A stretch of 64,000 nucleotides of DNA from Planomicrobium okeanokoites (GCF_003428875.1 NZ_QQRS01000002.1:434001-498000); one strand, 5' to 3'; positions 43,147 through 51,436 are shown, numbered from the stretch's first letter. Translations and numbers: made by a program. Notes: generated by a model from the sequence alone, not told the origin.

Positions 43147-44046
43147 TCAGCTGAATTTCTCTTCGATCATCGCGGCATTGATGCTGATGGCGGCCATGCT
43201 GCCTTCTGCTGCCGCGAAAATCAACTGGGACGCGCCGGCCAATGAGACATCTCCGCAGGCATAAACGCCTTCAATATTCGTCCGTTTCATCGCGTCGCTT
43301 TCCACGCCGCCGCGGTCATTGAGTTTGCAGCCGAGCGACGCTGCGATATCCGAAGCAAGCGTCCATTCCGGCGTTATGAATCCGCCTTCCCGTGAAACCG
43401 CTCTTCCGTCTTCGAAAAGAATCTCCGCCAATTTGCCGTTCTCACCGTTTAACGCACGGATCTTTTCTTCGTAAACCTGAATGCCCCTGCTTTCCAGCAG
43501 GCTTTTCTCTTCTGAAAGCAACTGCCGTCCATTGGTGCAATAAATCAAATCGTCCGTCCAGTTAGATGCCACTTTCACCATGTGCGATGCCGCTTCGTTA
43601 TCTGAAATGACAACTAATGCCTTGTCCCGCATTTCCCAGCCATCACAGAACGGGCAGCTGAACAGGCTTTTCCCGTAAAACTCTGCCACTCGATCCACAT
43701 CCGGTAAAACTTCTTTAAAACCCATTGCCAGAATGATCCGCTTTGCCTGTAATACTGCTCCGTCTTCCGCTTCAAGATGGAACAGCCCATCTTCCTTATA
43801 GACACGCACGACCCGTTGTTTCTGAATTTCAACGTCCGGGTACTTCGCCAGTTCTTCATGGCCGATTCGTTTGAATTCCTGCGGATCGACGCCATCACGC
43901 GTGATGAATCCATGCGATTCCGAAACGACCGCATTGCGCGGTTTATTGTCATCGAACAGGACTGTTTTCCGTCGAGATCTCCCGAGCACGAGCGAAGCGT
44001 TCAGCCCCGCTGGCCCTCCCCCGATTACAGCACAATCGAGTATCAT
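43147..44046 (-). CDS. Thioredoxin reductase-like FAD/NAD(P) oxidoreductase
   Basis: A 299-residue flavoprotein. The FAD-binding motif VIGGGPAGLNASL is at the N-terminus, the redox-active pair is in FSCPFCDGWEMR (CPFC near residue 131), and the C-terminal FAD motif is GVYACGDVSLAG. The layout is that of a low-molecular-weight thioredoxin reductase or ferredoxin/alkylhydroperoxide-type reductase; the electron acceptor is unknown. AAGGAGTGATTGGA precedes the ATG at 44046. It lies between an Rrf2 regulator (24 bp upstream) and a methyltransferase, suggesting redox- or iron-sulfur-linked control. Confidence 0.88.
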   Translation of the reverse strand: MILDCAVIGGGPAGLNASLVLGRSRRKTVLFDDNKPRNAVVSESHGFITRDGVDPQEFKRIGHEELAKYPDVEIQKQRVVRVYKEDGLFHLEAEDGAVLQAKRIILAMGFKEVLPDVDRVAEFYGKSLFSCPFCDGWEMRDKALVVISDNEAASHMVKVASNWTDDLIYCTNGRQLLSEEKSLLESRGIQVYEEKIRALNGENGKLAEILFEDGRAVSREGGFITPEWTLASDIAASLGCKLNDRGGVESDAMKRTNIEGVYACGDVSLAGASQLIFAAAEGSMAAISINAAMIEEKFS

Positions 44047-44070
44047 TCCAATCACTCCTTCTAATTTCAA

Positions 44071-44484
44071 TTAACTTTCAATCCCAGCCTGTTTTGCTTC
44101 CGCCATCCTGACAATATCGATCAGCAGTTTGTTTTCGAGCTCGTGCTTCATATTTTCTTCTGCCTGCTGCATGACGTTTTCAATCAGGCAGCCTTCGTGA
44201 TGGATCGAGCACTCGAATAAATTCGTGTCCCCTTCAATCGATTTGATGACATCGAGAAACGAGATTTCCTTTTGTTTGCGTGAGATTTTGTAGCCACCCT
44301 TTACGCCGGGCGTCGATTCGATCAGTCCGGATTTCGTCAGCTTGGTCAAAATTTTCGACAGATAGGTCGGTGACAGCTTCTGCATCGCAGCCAATTCCTG
44401 AACCCCTATCGGTTCCCCGTCAGACTGGCGCATGATATGGACCATCGTGTGCAAAGCGTAGTTCGTCGCGTTCGAATATTTCAT
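44071..44484 (-). CDS. Rrf2-family transcriptional regulator
   Basis: A 137-residue regulator with the winged-helix domain typical of Rrf2 (YALHTMVHIMRQSDGEPIGV, LSPTYLSKILTKLTKSGLIE). The cysteine region ECSIHHEGC has two cysteines, but the third expected for [2Fe-2S] IscR/NsrR-type clusters is absent, so the sensing mode may differ. It is the first gene of an operon with a flavoprotein and a methyltransferase. A 23-bp palindrome lies upstream, a good candidate operator for autoregulation. Confidence 0.88.
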   Translation of the reverse strand: MKYSNATNYALHTMVHIMRQSDGEPIGVQELAAMQKLSPTYLSKILTKLTKSGLIESTPGVKGGYKISRKQKEISFLDVIKSIEGDTNLFECSIHHEGCLIENVMQQAEENMKHELENKLLIDIVRMAEAKQAGIES

Positions 44485-44516
44485 GGTGACCTCCTATTGA
44501 TATTTATTCACAGATA

Positions 44517-44539
44517 TTAAAGACTCTATTTGTCTTTAA
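44517..44539. promoter_or_regulatory. Candidate Rrf2 operator
   Basis: Perfect palindrome TTAAAGAC, seven bases, GTCTTTAA, about 35 bp upstream of the Rrf2-type start codon, with a near copy at 42479-42501. Confidence 0.6.
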
Positions 44540-44596
44540 TTGATTTAAATTTATCACCCTCTATGCAGGAAGTCAACTCGCGGGATTTTTTCTCAC

Positions 44597-44628
44597 AAAA
44601 AAGAGCAGCTTTATAACAAGCCGCTCCT
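44597..44628 (-). terminator. Intrinsic terminator
   Basis: GAGCGGCTT/AAGCTGCTC stem and T-run on the minus strand after the AlkD-like gene. Confidence 0.75.
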
Positions 44629-44634
44629 TCCCAT

Positions 44635-45342
44635 TTAACATCTCACATATCTCCGCTTGAAGCCCAATCGATCTTTTTCCATCGCTTTCTCGATGGTCGC
44701 GGCTGCATTCAGGAAACTGCTTTTCTTGCCTTCACGCTTCATTTCAACTGGACCGATTTGCCGGGCTGTTTCCAGCGCTTCTTCAGTCAAGGGTTTGAAC
44801 GACACGCCAACCGTTTCGATGAAATTATTCATCGCTGACTTCGTGCGTTCCGGAGCATCGTGAATCGTGTCTTTAACGAGGTTCAGCATGCCGGACAGCT
44901 TGCTCTTCGAAAACTCCTCGTCCTTGCGGCTCCCGAGCAGCCAGCAATAGCAGCTCCAGCCGGCGGACATCCGCAGCTCCTCGCCGCTCGCAATCCATTT
45001 GTCTGCCACTTCCTGCGCGATATCCGATTCCGCCAAAGTCACAGCCACTACATAGTCCGACAGCATAAAGAAATACGCGGAATCCAGCCAGCGGTCGTAA
45101 TCCTCTGCCGTCATCGCCTTCGGGTCGGCAATGATGCCCGCGAAATACATCGCATCGTAATTGCCGGTCGCATATAACTCTTCCGCCAATTCCTGATCGA
45201 TCTTTATCTTTTTCGCCATCGGTTTCATGACACCTGTTGCCACGCCAAAAAGCGGCTCATGTGCACCATTCGTAAGATATTTCTTCTTCATATTCTCTTT
45301 GCTCAGTGCTTCGAGTTCCTGCATGACCGTTTCAAAATCCAT
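44635..45342 (-). CDS. DNA alkylation repair enzyme-like protein (AlkD-type HEAT repeats)
   Basis: A 235-residue all-helical protein. It follows the AlkC/AlkD-like pattern of HEAT repeats (KKYLTNGAHEPLFGVATGVM; DAMYFAGIIADPKAMTAEDY; MSAGWSCYCWLLGSRKDEEF). AlkD enzymes excise positively charged alkylated bases, but several members are not active glycosylases; the catalytic residues cannot be confirmed here. The gene is monocistronic. A broken small gene lies upstream. Confidence 0.8.
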   Translation of the reverse strand: MDFETVMQELEALSKENMKKKYLTNGAHEPLFGVATGVMKPMAKKIKIDQELAEELYATGNYDAMYFAGIIADPKAMTAEDYDRWLDSAYFFMLSDYVVAVTLAESDIAQEVADKWIASGEELRMSAGWSCYCWLLGSRKDEEFSKSKLSGMLNLVKDTIHDAPERTKSAMNNFIETVGVSFKPLTEEALETARQIGPVEMKREGKKSSFLNAAATIEKAMEKDRLGFKRRYVRC

Positions 45343-45423
45343 CGCTGCGCACTTCCTTTCCGTTCCGTTATCACTTCTTTACAACAACCGTCACACCTCG
45401 CGAGGTTATTTAATTTTTGCGGC

Positions 45424-45642
45424 TTAACTCTTGGGCTTCATCTCTGTAGAATTCACTTTTTTCCTATCTGAGCGCCACCTCAGAAAGTTCATTACTTCCG
45501 CAATCAGAAATCCGCCAAATATTCACGGCAGCAAGCCGAAACCTTCCGGATCAGCGAATAGTTCCGCCGCCGCTAATGCCACGATTACACCTGTGAAAAG
45601 CATCAGATAATATTTCTTGTTGCTCGCTATGTATGAGATCAT
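45424..45642 (-). pseudogene. Small membrane-protein gene interrupted by in-frame TGA
   Basis: From ATG at 45642, with AAAGGA about 9 bases upstream, the frame reads MISYIASNKKYYLMLFTGVI and continues through GFGLLP, then meets TGA at 45523-45525 (codon 40). It then stays open for 32 more codons (IFGGFLIAEVMNFLRWRSDR) to TAA. A TGG at codon 40 would restore a plausible 72-residue two-helix protein. It is either a pseudogene or a sequencing error. Confidence 0.55.
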
Positions 45643-45690
45643 CTGAATCATTCCTTTCTGGCACTCAACCCTTTAGAATCAGCTTGCTTT

Positions 45691-46101
45691 TCATTCCGCT
45701 AGTATGTGCTTTAATTCTTCTGTCTGATCTGCCGTCAAAATAAAAAAGTCCTGATCTTCATTTCCGGCTAGGTCGTCATTCGAAAGAATAGTTCTGCCAT
45801 CTTCCTGGTACCAGACGTAACGGCTAATTTCAGAAACACCTTCCTCCGGAATATCCAAAGTGAAGAAAGTATCCGCTAAACTGGATAAATTTGCGGGTTT
45901 CTCCACCTCTTTTTCAGAATTCATGATATCTCTCAAATCCGTTATCGATTCTGCAGCCATGATGTCAGTATGGAACTTTACCTCACTCGTTTCATCCTCT
46001 TGAAACGGAGTCCCAATCCTTATCACTTCATCATTTGACGAACAGCCTGCAAGTGTTATGGCGAGAACGGCTGTTGCAATCAACTCTTTTAAATGCTTCA
46101 C
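45691..46101 (-). CDS. Hypothetical lipoprotein
   Basis: A 136-residue exported lipoprotein. The signal peptide ends at AITLAGC (lipobox, Cys near residue 20), followed by an acidic mature region (EVIRIGTPFQEDETSEVKFH, RYVWYQEDGRTILSNDDLAG). No recognised family. Array I and a hairpin lie upstream. The interrupted gene at 45424 is about 50 bp downstream on the same strand. Confidence 0.6.
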   Translation of the reverse strand: MKHLKELIATAVLAITLAGCSSNDEVIRIGTPFQEDETSEVKFHTDIMAAESITDLRDIMNSEKEVEKPANLSSLADTFFTLDIPEEGVSEISRYVWYQEDGRTILSNDDLAGNEDQDFFILTADQTEELKHILAE

Positions 46102-46246
46102 ATGACCCGCTCCTTCCGGATATATTACATTTTCAATTTCGCAAAATCTTTTAACTATATTTTACCATATGTTGAAGCACTCACTTAGGGGTGACAATAA
46201 AATTGCAAAAAGCGGATGAGAAACCCGCTTAGGGCGATTCGTTTTA

Positions 46247-46338
46247 CTGAACGTTGATATATTCTCCTGAGCGCTGATATAATTTGCTGAACGCCGATAT
46301 ATTCTCCTGAGCGCCGATATAATTTGCTGAACGCCGAT
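46247..46338 (-). repeat. Array I: five units, exact 20-bp period with 40-bp alternation
   Basis: CTGA cores at 46247, 46267, 46287, 46307 and 46327. Units alternate between ATTCTCCTGAGCGC and AATTTGCTGAACGCC, giving a 40-bp super-repeat as in array H. On the minus strand it follows the terminator and hairpin behind the gene at 46500. Confidence 0.9.
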
Positions 46339-46447
46339 TTACAAGCAATCACGCAAAATCAGCTCTTCGAAAAGGCGGTTTCAGCCACCAACCAGTCTTT
46401 ATTTCAATCCATCTCACTCAAAACCCCAATTCAAAAGAAAAACGCAT

Positions 46448-46500
46448 GCTTTTCGCAGGCGAAAAGCGAAAAAACCGAAAGCCAGACCAGCCTTCGGTTT
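46448..46500 (-). repeat. TTTTCGC hairpin and terminator behind the 46500 gene
   Basis: On the minus strand an AAACCGAA/TTCGGTTT terminator-type stem (46472-46500) is followed by GCTTTTCGC/GCGAAAAGC (46448-46467). The order terminator, hairpin, array matches other loci, here in reverse orientation. Confidence 0.75.
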
Positions 46501-47351
46501 CAAGCCAAAAAATACTCTTCCTTATTGTCGATGCGGTAAATTTTCACTTCTCCCCAGGTGTCCGAGCGGCTGATGAAATTATACGATTCAGTCGGCGCGA
46601 GCCCTCTTGAAACGCCTTTGATCTTGCCGACGGGCTGCGCCGATTCTTCGCCGATACGGCAGGCGTAACACCATTTTGTATCCTCCAGCACGAAATAAAC
46701 GAAATCGCCGCGGATGCTGATCGAAAAGGTGCCTTTGTTCAACAGGTCCGGTTCGATATGGATGGTGATCGATTTCGACTCCGGAACGATTTCGATCAGC
46801 GGCTTCAGCAACGGCACAAGCCAGATTGCGGAATTCTCGCCTTTGACGAGCGCCAGTATTTCCAGAATGTCGGGCTTATCCGGCAAATCGGTTTCATATT
46901 TGAAAATCGGCAGGCCGTCCCACCCGAATAACACCAGCTTTTCACTCGGCAGCCCCTTTCTGAAACCACCATAATAATAGCTGAGCCAGAACCCTTCCGG
47001 ACCAACTGCAATGTCTTCGATCGCATCGCCCGCATAAAACGAAGCTGTAATTTCACCCGACAGATTCAGCACGAAAATATTCCTTTCAAACCTTCCGCTT
47101 CTGCGCTGCACGAGAACAATCCGGTCCTGATCGATCCAGCGGACAAAAGGATTGGGATCATTGATTGGAGAGGGAATCCATTCACTGTTGATAACGAGCC
47201 AGTTTCTTCCCTTTATTGATAGATAGAGTACCAGACCAGTTTGGTCCTGCCAGTCTGCGTCACGAATCGAATATTCCTTGAAGCGTGAATCTCCGCTTGA
47301 AAAAACAACTTGTTCAGTCAGATGAATCGGTGTTTTCAGCATTTTCAGCAC
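46500..47351 (-). CDS. Hypothetical beta-rich protein
   Basis: A 283-residue cytosolic protein rich in beta-strand patterns (GLVLYLSIKGRNWLVINSEW, RIVLVQRRSGRFERNIFVLN, FWLSYYYGGFRKGLPSEKLV), suggesting a propeller-like or repeat fold. No catalytic motif is visible and the family is not recognised. It begins 26 bp after the stop of the upstream GNAT gene on the same strand, so it may be co-transcribed. Confidence 0.6.
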   Translation of the reverse strand: MLKMLKTPIHLTEQVVFSSGDSRFKEYSIRDADWQDQTGLVLYLSIKGRNWLVINSEWIPSPINDPNPFVRWIDQDRIVLVQRRSGRFERNIFVLNLSGEITASFYAGDAIEDIAVGPEGFWLSYYYGGFRKGLPSEKLVLFGWDGLPIFKYETDLPDKPDILEILALVKGENSAIWLVPLLKPLIEIVPESKSITIHIEPDLLNKGTFSISIRGDFVYFVLEDTKWCYACRIGEESAQPVGKIKGVSRGLAPTESYNFISRSDTWGEVKIYRIDNKEEYFLA

Positions 47352-47377
47352 ATCCTGACTTTTGCTTGATGCTTAGT

Positions 47378-47905
47378 TTATTCGCTGGAAGTTGGCAATA
47401 ACCCTTGCGCACCATTGCTTTTCAAGCAACGGATCGCATATATGCTTTGCTCTGCCCCATACCGGATAACTTTCCGTTCCAATCCCATGCCCAATTTCTC
47501 CAGCAGCCTGCACGAAGCAAAGTTTTCACTTTGTGTTTCCGCCAATACCGCCGGCAACTTTAAACTGTTCAATGCAAAATCGATAATCACTGTAACCGAT
47601 TCAGCCGCGTATCCCTTTCCCCACCAATCCGGCAGGAGTTGGTAGGAAACTTCATAGTCGATTCCATCGTGATGAAGATCCAAAGAAATCAAGCCAATAA
47701 ACTCGTTAGTGGTTTCTCTCCGCGCCACCCAGCAATATGCAGCTGGTTGTGGAGTGAGCATACTTTCAAGAGTTTCCTTGAGAGAATCCGCATCTCGAAT
47801 ACCGCCAAGATATCTTCTTACTTCCTCATTTACAAAAAGCTTAGAAACGTCTTCACAGTCGGATTCCTGAAAAGCCGATAATACACACCTTTCTGTTTTA
47901 AACAA
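47378..47905 (-). CDS. GNAT-family N-acetyltransferase (RimJ/RimL-like)
   Basis: A 175-residue acetyltransferase. TERCVLSAFQESDCEDVSKL opens the fold, VSYQLLPDWWGKGYAAESVT holds motif A (WWGKGYA), and NFASCRLLEKLGMGLERKVI motif B, which is typical of RimJ/RimL-type enzymes. The substrate may be a protein N-terminus or a small molecule. It lies 26 bp upstream of a hypothetical beta-rich gene on the same strand. Confidence 0.85.
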   Translation of the reverse strand: MFKTERCVLSAFQESDCEDVSKLFVNEEVRRYLGGIRDADSLKETLESMLTPQPAAYCWVARRETTNEFIGLISLDLHHDGIDYEVSYQLLPDWWGKGYAAESVTVIIDFALNSLKLPAVLAETQSENFASCRLLEKLGMGLERKVIRYGAEQSIYAIRCLKSNGAQGLLPTSSE

Positions 47906-47940
47906 ACAAAATTCAGCTCCTTGCTTGTGCCCAGCCCACT

Positions 47941-48186
47941 TCAGGCTGGCTGGTTCTTAATTTTGAAATAATAAAAGATCTGAATAGCCGGGAGAAACAC
48001 CAGCGGCAGGAAATAAACTCTCATCTCGATAAAAATGAGAATCAGGAAGATGGGCAGAAACAAAAAATAACTGAGCAATACCGTTTGGTGAGAGTTTTTT
48101 GCCAGTCCAAGTCCGAAAAGCAAAATTGAAGGGACGATTAACGTTAACGAGCCAAATCCTAATAAAAAATCGACGATTGCGGTCAT
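47941..48186 (-). CDS. Small membrane protein with three predicted helices
   Basis: An 81-residue hydrophobic protein (MTAIVDFLLGFGSLTLIVPS; VLLSYFLFLPIFLILIFIEM; LPLVFLPAIQIFYYFKI). The ATG follows AAAGGTGGAGCTGC on the minus strand. No family recognised. It lies 36 bp upstream of the RimJ/RimL-like gene. Confidence 0.55.
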   Translation of the reverse strand: MTAIVDFLLGFGSLTLIVPSILLFGLGLAKNSHQTVLLSYFLFLPIFLILIFIEMRVYFLPLVFLPAIQIFYYFKIKNQPA

Positions 48187-48278
48187 GCAGCTCCACCTTT
48201 CCGTTGAAGAAAGTTTTGAATGCTTTGATATCTGTATTATATCGCTAAATATACAGAAAAATCCAAATTCGGATTACA

Positions 48279-49076
48279 TTATTTTTCTTTCAACAGAATC
48301 TTTACATGCGCATCTATGTAATCCCTGAATTCCAGTAAACCCTCTCTATTGAATTTGTCCTCGAACCCTTCGTACACTTTCAACGCTGTCCCGGCTAACG
48401 ATGCAAACTTTTCCGGAAAGTTGATCGCCCCCCATTCACCCGCTTCCTGTTTCGAAGAAATCTCTCCTTCTTTTAAATACCAATAAACCCGGATCAAATT
48501 GAGTACGCTGTATACGGGTTCCCGTAAATTTTTTTCCAGGCAGTCCTCATAATCGTCGAGGATGGAAGCTATATAATCCGCTTTTGGGACCATCGGAAAA
48601 ACTTGATCAATCGGCCGGCCTTCCAGACAAATCCCCCGCTGGTGCAAAATCATAAAATGGGCAGCGAGGTCGATATCGGATTTCCCTTCGGTATCCAAAC
48701 AAGCAGTCGTCCCTTGCACAGCGTCCTGCTCAAACCGCTCCCGCCAATACTCGCTGAAATGAAAATCGTAAGGCGTCGGGAACTTCCAATCCTTCAACTG
48801 AGCTTGATTCAAAACACTGATTTCAACAGGGTATGGGTTCCGCGACTGCTCCAAGAAAAGTGCGGCCAGCTTCCTCTTTGTCTCCAGACTGATCGGAGTT
48901 TCCGTCACAACCAACAAGTCGACATCGCTTCGGGCCGGATTGAATCCGCCCATCGCAAGCGAACCGTGCAGGTAGACGCCGATAACCGAAACCTCTATCT
49001 GATGATGCAGATCAGTGATCAAGGCATCGAGAAATTGTTTTATTTCTATTGAACTTATTGTCATTTTATCGCCCAC
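48279..49076 (-). CDS. Aminoglycoside adenylyltransferase-like nucleotidyltransferase
   Basis: A 265-residue protein. The nucleotidyltransferase site VYLHGSLAMGGFNPARSDVD (GS followed by DxD, about residues 28-47) and the C-terminal all-helical domain (SVLNLIRVYWYLKEGEISSK, EWGAINFPEKF) match the AadA/ANT(9) group. These enzymes transfer AMP to streptomycin or spectinomycin; some chromosomal members have other or no known activity, so resistance is not proven. The GTG at 49076 with GGGGAGG upstream is the likely start; ATG at 49064 is an alternative. It stands alone. Confidence 0.8.
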   Translation of the reverse strand: MGDKMTISSIEIKQFLDALITDLHHQIEVSVIGVYLHGSLAMGGFNPARSDVDLLVVTETPISLETKRKLAALFLEQSRNPYPVEISVLNQAQLKDWKFPTPYDFHFSEYWRERFEQDAVQGTTACLDTEGKSDIDLAAHFMILHQRGICLEGRPIDQVFPMVPKADYIASILDDYEDCLEKNLREPVYSVLNLIRVYWYLKEGEISSKQEAGEWGAINFPEKFASLAGTALKVYEGFEDKFNREGLLEFRDYIDAHVKILLKEK

Positions 49077-49168
49077 AAGAAAAAGCCTCCCCTTTTACTT
49101 ATTGCTTCATCTTTCTAACCAGCCATCACTTTACCTATTTATCACTATAAGCTTTTCGTTTCCACAGT

Positions 49169-49201
49169 AAAAGGCGGCCGGAATCGATTCCGGCCGCCTT
49201 T
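49169..49201 (-). terminator. Intrinsic terminator
   Basis: Perfect AAAGGCGGCCGGAATC hairpin with a T-run downstream of the DUF421 gene. Confidence 0.85.
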
Positions 49202-49202
49202 C

Positions 49203-49721
49203 TTATTTTTCCAATACACCTACCAGTGCATCCTTCGATTTCACATCTTCCTTTTTGATGATGGACACCGAGCCATCCCCTTCCAGGACGATTGCCTCCA
49301 CATTTTCAAAAGAACTCATGCCCTGTTGCCGCACTTTGCCTCTCAAATCCTGCTTCCGGAGCCGGTTCTTTTCCATCTGCTCTTCATTGAAATTGCCTTC
49401 GTAATATAAAAAGACCGGTGAAGTTTTTATGAAATCCGAAAATCGGCGGGATTTGGCAGCCGTTTTGGATACAATGTATTGCAATAAAGTCAGCATGGAC
49501 AGTACAGCGACACCATCCGCAAATGATACCTTTTCGCTGGTAATGACGCTCGACAAAGTCGCACCATACGTAACAGTTATGATGAAATCAAATATATTCA
49601 CATTGTTAATGGACCGTTTCCCCGATATGCGCAGCAGAACGATGAGGAAGGGATAAGCCAACGCAGCCATAATTACAATGCGCAACACGCTTTTCCATCC
49701 ATCAAATAATAAGGTATCCAA
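49203..49721 (-). CDS. DUF421-family (YetF-like) membrane protein
   Basis: A 172-residue protein with two or three N-terminal helices and a cytosolic C-terminal domain. RISGKRSINNVNIFDFIITV after the first helix, YGATLSSVI and the later RKQDLRGKVRQQGMSSFENV segment are typical of YetF/DUF421. Function unknown, though the family is widespread in spore-formers and relatives. It is divergent from the ECF sigma factor gene at 50000. Confidence 0.83.
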   Translation of the reverse strand: MDTLLFDGWKSVLRIVIMAALAYPFLIVLLRISGKRSINNVNIFDFIITVTYGATLSSVITSEKVSFADGVAVLSMLTLLQYIVSKTAAKSRRFSDFIKTSPVFLYYEGNFNEEQMEKNRLRKQDLRGKVRQQGMSSFENVEAIVLEGDGSVSIIKKEDVKSKDALVGVLEK

Positions 49722-49999
49722 AATCTGTCCACTCCCTCTCCGTTCGTTTCACAAGGCGGGGCTTTACTCAAAAGTTACCCTTTGGTGTGCGGGTTGAAAC
49801 GGAAGCGGGAGCAGATATAAAATGCAAACTAATGGATCAAGCCTGATGAAAATATGACGGCCGCTTTAATTTTATTCCTTAAATTCCATAAAGAACTCTT
49901 CAGAAGGCTGGTATGCATTACACTTAATACCATCGATTCCGAACATAAAGCGCTACTTTTATCCAACTCAATCGTCTAGACCGGTAAGGAGGGGAAAAC

Positions 50000-50521
50000 A
50001 TGGATGAAGAAGTGGAAAGATTGTTTCTCGAACACAATAAAACGGTGTACCGCTATATATACTGGCTGGTCAAAAACAAGGAGACTGCAGAGGATCTGAC
50101 GCAGGATACCTTCTATAAGGCATTCAAGAATCTCCATAAGTTTCAGGGGCAGTCTTCCGAGTCGACTTGGCTGCTGAAGATTGCGCGCAATGTGACTTAT
50201 GATCATTTCCGCAGAAAAGGGCTGATCAGTTTTTTGAAATGGGACAGTAAAAACGATGTGGACACGTCGTCTTTGAGTCCGGAATCCTCCATTCTGCGGA
50301 ATGAAGAGCTTGCCAAACTGTATGAGGCTTTCGACCATTTGAAGAAAGATTACCGGGATGTTTTGATTCTCCGCAAAGTGAACGAACGCTCCATCAAAGA
50401 AACCGCCTATATCCTGGGATGGACGGAAGCGAAGGTAAAAGCCAAGGCTGCACGGGCATTCGAGGCTTTGAAGCAGGAATATAACCGAAAGGACGGTTTT
50501 GTAAATGAGCCAACAGAATGA
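50000..50521 (+). CDS. ECF-type sigma-70 family sigma factor
   Basis: A 173-residue sigma factor. Region 2 reads YRYIYWLVKNKETAEDLTQD (then TFYKAFKNL), and region 4 reads LKKDYRDVLILRKVNERSIK (then ETAYILGWTEAKVKAKAARA). AGGAGGGGAAAAC precedes the ATG. The stop overlaps the next gene by 17 bp, which encodes its likely anti-sigma factor. I could not identify a matching GAAAC/CGTC promoter upstream. Confidence 0.9.
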   Translation: MDEEVERLFLEHNKTVYRYIYWLVKNKETAEDLTQDTFYKAFKNLHKFQGQSSESTWLLKIARNVTYDHFRRKGLISFLKWDSKNDVDTSSLSPESSILRNEELAKLYEAFDHLKKDYRDVLILRKVNERSIKETAYILGWTEAKVKAKAARAFEALKQEYNRKDGFVNEPTE

Positions 50522-51050
50522 GTTCGATCCCCTATTCGAAGAAATGAAAAGCGCCGAGCTTTCCGATTCCGCAAAACGCGACAGCCTTGCCAATATCCAA
50601 AGAAAGCTCAGCCGTAAACGGCCGCATTTCATCCCTACTCTGGCATCTGGTATTGCAGCCGTGGCCGTCATCGTCTTTCTTGTATTTTTCGCTTCCAACT
50701 CTTCGATGTTCGAGAATATTTCCAGCGGCGGCGCCGGTGAAGATCAATTGGTATTTACCGGTTCGAGCGAGAATTGGAAGGTTGAGTATGTAGTCACCTA
50801 TCCAAAAGAAGACTGGCAGAAAATCGTTTACACAATCACATTTATTGGGAACGACGTGCCTGAATCTGTCGAATATTCAATTGACGGCACCTTTGGTGGC
50901 CACTATGGTGGAGACAAGTTATCGGCAGATCAATCAGTAGGCGGGAGATCAGAAGGTAACGGTGCGAAGGTACAGGAAAACGAAGAAATAGATGCCACTA
51001 TCAAGTGGGACGGAAAATCCGAATCTTTTCTGCTGACTCGTGAAGAGTAA
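50505..51050 (+). CDS. Probable anti-sigma factor (single-pass membrane protein)
   Basis: A 181-residue protein with a cytosolic part of about 45 residues (ELSDSAKRDSLANIQRKLSR), one membrane helix (about residues 47-66) and an extracytoplasmic domain rich in beta strands (NWKVEYVVTYPKEDWQKIVY, SVEYSIDGTFGGHYGG). No zinc-binding HxxxCxxC motif is present. The 17-bp overlap with the sigma gene and the topology support an anti-sigma role; the ligand is unknown. A terminator follows. Confidence 0.75.
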   Translation: MSQQNEFDPLFEEMKSAELSDSAKRDSLANIQRKLSRKRPHFIPTLASGIAAVAVIVFLVFFASNSSMFENISSGGAGEDQLVFTGSSENWKVEYVVTYPKEDWQKIVYTITFIGNDVPESVEYSIDGTFGGHYGGDKLSADQSVGGRSEGNGAKVQENEEIDATIKWDGKSESFLLTREE

Positions 51051-51093
51051 ATAGACGTTTTTTATGAATCATGAAAATGAATGTATTTCAAGA

Positions 51094-51123
51094 AGAGAGC
51101 TTGCACTTGGCAAGCTCTCTTTT
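51094..51123 (+). terminator. Intrinsic terminator
   Basis: AGAGAGCTTG/CAAGCTCTCT stem with T-run, 43 bp after the anti-sigma gene. Confidence 0.85.
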
Positions 51124-51242
51124 ATGTTCGATGGAATTTCTCAATAAACCTTCCATTAAGATTCACGGTTTGTTCACCAAGTCCGCTGCTCCAATGGCTA
51201 TGCCTGTATATAGCATGCCCAGTACGGGCATTTATGTATTTC

Positions 51243-51416
51243 TCAACTCAATGCCCCTCTATTACTTAAATCGATCACAACAATTCCCCAATACATAAAG
51301 CTCGCAACAAAAAAGACCGTTCCGAATACCGTGACTATTTTCGGCAGCTTTCTGTTTGTGTATATGAGGAACAAGCCGATAGAAATGTGAATAATAATAA
51401 ACAAGAAAAGACTAAT
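51243..51416 (-). CDS. Candidate small membrane protein with a non-canonical start
   Basis: A 57-residue open frame predicts two membrane helices (ISLFLFIIIHISIGLFLIYT and VTVFGTVFFVASFMYWGIVV) joined by NRKLPKI. No ATG, GTG or TTG lies at a good distance from the upstream AGGAGG. ATT at 51416 (9 bases) or ATC at 51419 (6 bases) would serve as the start. It follows the 64-residue membrane protein gene within about 20 bp, so it is likely co-transcribed. Confidence 0.45.
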   Translation of the reverse strand: MSLFLFIIIHISIGLFLIYTNRKLPKIVTVFGTVFFVASFMYWGIVVIDLSNRGALS

Positions 51417-51436
51417 GATCCTTCGCCTCCTGCCTT

